From a virus: a stretch of DNA of 28,405 nt. The stretch is taken from the IMG/VR virus record IMGVR_UViG_3300045611_000251, positions 1 to 28,405 of that record. One strand, 5' to 3'. This document shows, in pieces, positions 27,843 through 28,405 of the stretch. The notes beneath the pieces were generated by a model. It ran no database searches, was not told where the DNA came from, and saw nothing but the letters and a program-made list of their open reading frames with translations. The translations under genes and the position numbers were made by a program. How positions within the stretch are numbered: the stretch's first letter is position 1; each line of letters starts with the position of its first letter.

Positions 27843-28145
27843 ATGATTGAAATTTTACACGATGAACAGAATAATATAAAGGCAGTATGTGAGTATTATG
27901 TAGTTAATTCCAATGGGGAATTTGATAGGAATGGAGAATTTATCTGGATAAATGAATATGAGGTTTCTTCGCAATACCGCAATAATGGCATATTCAAGAT
28001 AGTTAAGCATTTGGCAAAAGCGGTTATGGAAAAAAATCCACAAGCGAAATTTGGATACTTTCATAGGATTAAAAAATATCCTGAAAGAGGGATTAGATTA
28101 TATCATAAATATCGTTGGTTAAAACTAATAGGAGGGATTAAATGA
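27843..28145 (+). CDS. Small GNAT-like acetyltransferase protein, 100 aa
   Basis: A short protein with the acetyl-CoA loop pattern of GNAT enzymes (SSQYRNNGIFKIVKHLAKAV, comparable to R-x-x-G-x-G/A), then FGYFHRIKKYPERGIRLYHKY. It is shorter than a full GNAT domain and the usual second Gly is replaced, so activity is uncertain. Such proteins recur in phage late regions near fibre genes. It overlaps the next gene by four bases (ATGA). Confidence 0.6.
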   Translation: MIEILHDEQNNIKAVCEYYVVNSNGEFDRNGEFIWINEYEVSSQYRNNGIFKIVKHLAKAVMEKNPQAKFGYFHRIKKYPERGIRLYHKYRWLKLIGGIK

Positions 28146-28405
28146 TAATGTTCTTGGCTTTAGGATTTATTGGATGGAGTTTATTTCTTTTTACACAGAA
28201 AATAAAATATGGAAGATTTTTAGGAAATGAGAGAGGTGGTGGCAGTAAACCGCAGGTAATTCAAACTCCAACTACACCAGCTCCAAGTCCAAGCCAATCA
28301 GCAGAGGATATTTATAGGGCAAGATTGAAATATGACCCGCAAGTGGCTGCTCTTGAAATGCAGTTACAACAGCAATATATGCCACAGCAGGCAGCATTAT
28401 ACCAA
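28142..28405 (+). CDS. Membrane-anchored internal virion or ejection protein (3' truncated)
   Basis: The start overlaps the previous stop (ATGA), and the frame is open to the window end. An N-terminal membrane segment (MFLALGFIGWSLFLFTQ) is followed by a Pro/Ser/Thr linker (TPTTPAPSPSQSAEDIYRAR) and LKYDPQVAALEMQLQQQY. The combination resembles the start of long phage ejection or internal virion proteins. Only 88 residues are visible. Confidence 0.55.
   Translation, partial: MIMFLALGFIGWSLFLFTQKIKYGRFLGNERGGGSKPQVIQTPTTPAPSPSQSAEDIYRARLKYDPQVAALEMQLQQQYMPQQAALYQ

Noticed and set aside
1-28405. Integrase, transposase, repressor or attachment site
   Set aside because: I found no motif of tyrosine or serine recombinases, transposases, or a clear CI-type repressor, and no tRNA-gene repeat at a distance, so there is no support for a temperate module in this window.

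Overview
The window looks like part of a tailed-phage genome (podovirus-type or related head genes), probably from an uncultured Gram-negative host. The evidence for phage is an ordered morphogenesis block on the + strand: terminase small-subunit candidate, terminase large subunit, portal, scaffold, major capsid protein, head-tail adaptor, large tail or stabilisation protein, and fibre. A divergent replication and recombination block lies on the - strand. A Gram-negative host is inferred from two lipobox proteins, an O-antigen ligase/polymerase-like protein and a beta-barrel-like C-terminus. I see no integrase, repressor, CRISPR array, insertion sequence or rRNA. The genetic code appears standard, because TAG ends several conserved genes including recT.

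Layout. Positions 3-1183 (+) hold the end of a late operon: a truncated barrel-like protein and three membrane proteins, presumably joining the right end in a circular or permuted genome. Positions 1196-4407 (-) are AT-rich and hold many very small genes, a PEGA-type lipoprotein, an odd tRNA-like element and a RusA resolvase. Positions 4407-9670 (-) hold a replication initiator candidate, a possible histone-fold protein, a DNA-modification-type trio (TET-associated glycosyltransferase, its usual small partner, a UDG-fold protein), SSB, RecT and a YqaJ exonuclease. An extended -10 promoter lies just upstream. Positions 9726-11458 (-) hold small proteins, a membrane-anchored lysozyme-like protein and zinc-ribbon proteins. 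Positions 11473-13487 (-) encode a class II glutamine amidotransferase overlapping an amidoligase, both carrying several zinc-ribbon-like cysteine pairs. Positions 13488-13912 are a very AT-rich divergent promoter region and candidate origin. Positions 13913-28405 (+) are the late block.

How it fits together. RecT, YqaJ exonuclease, SSB and RusA make a recombination and replication set. The glycosyltransferase trio suggests that the phage DNA bases may be hypermodified, although no TET or methyltransferase lies in the window. The amidotransferase/amidoligase pair is first in the leftward operon, so it is probably made early, and could make a peptide-like modification or metabolite.

The late block is unusual because four proteins in typical virion positions begin with clear Sec signal peptides, next to a lipoprotein and an O-antigen ligase-like enzyme. 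That points to an envelope-directed late programme. Several late genes also have hairpins directly abutting their Shine-Dalgarno sequence or start codon. The most promising novel elements are the signal-peptide virion proteins, the zinc-ribbon amidoligase/amidotransferase pair, and the glycosyltransferase/UDG-like trio.
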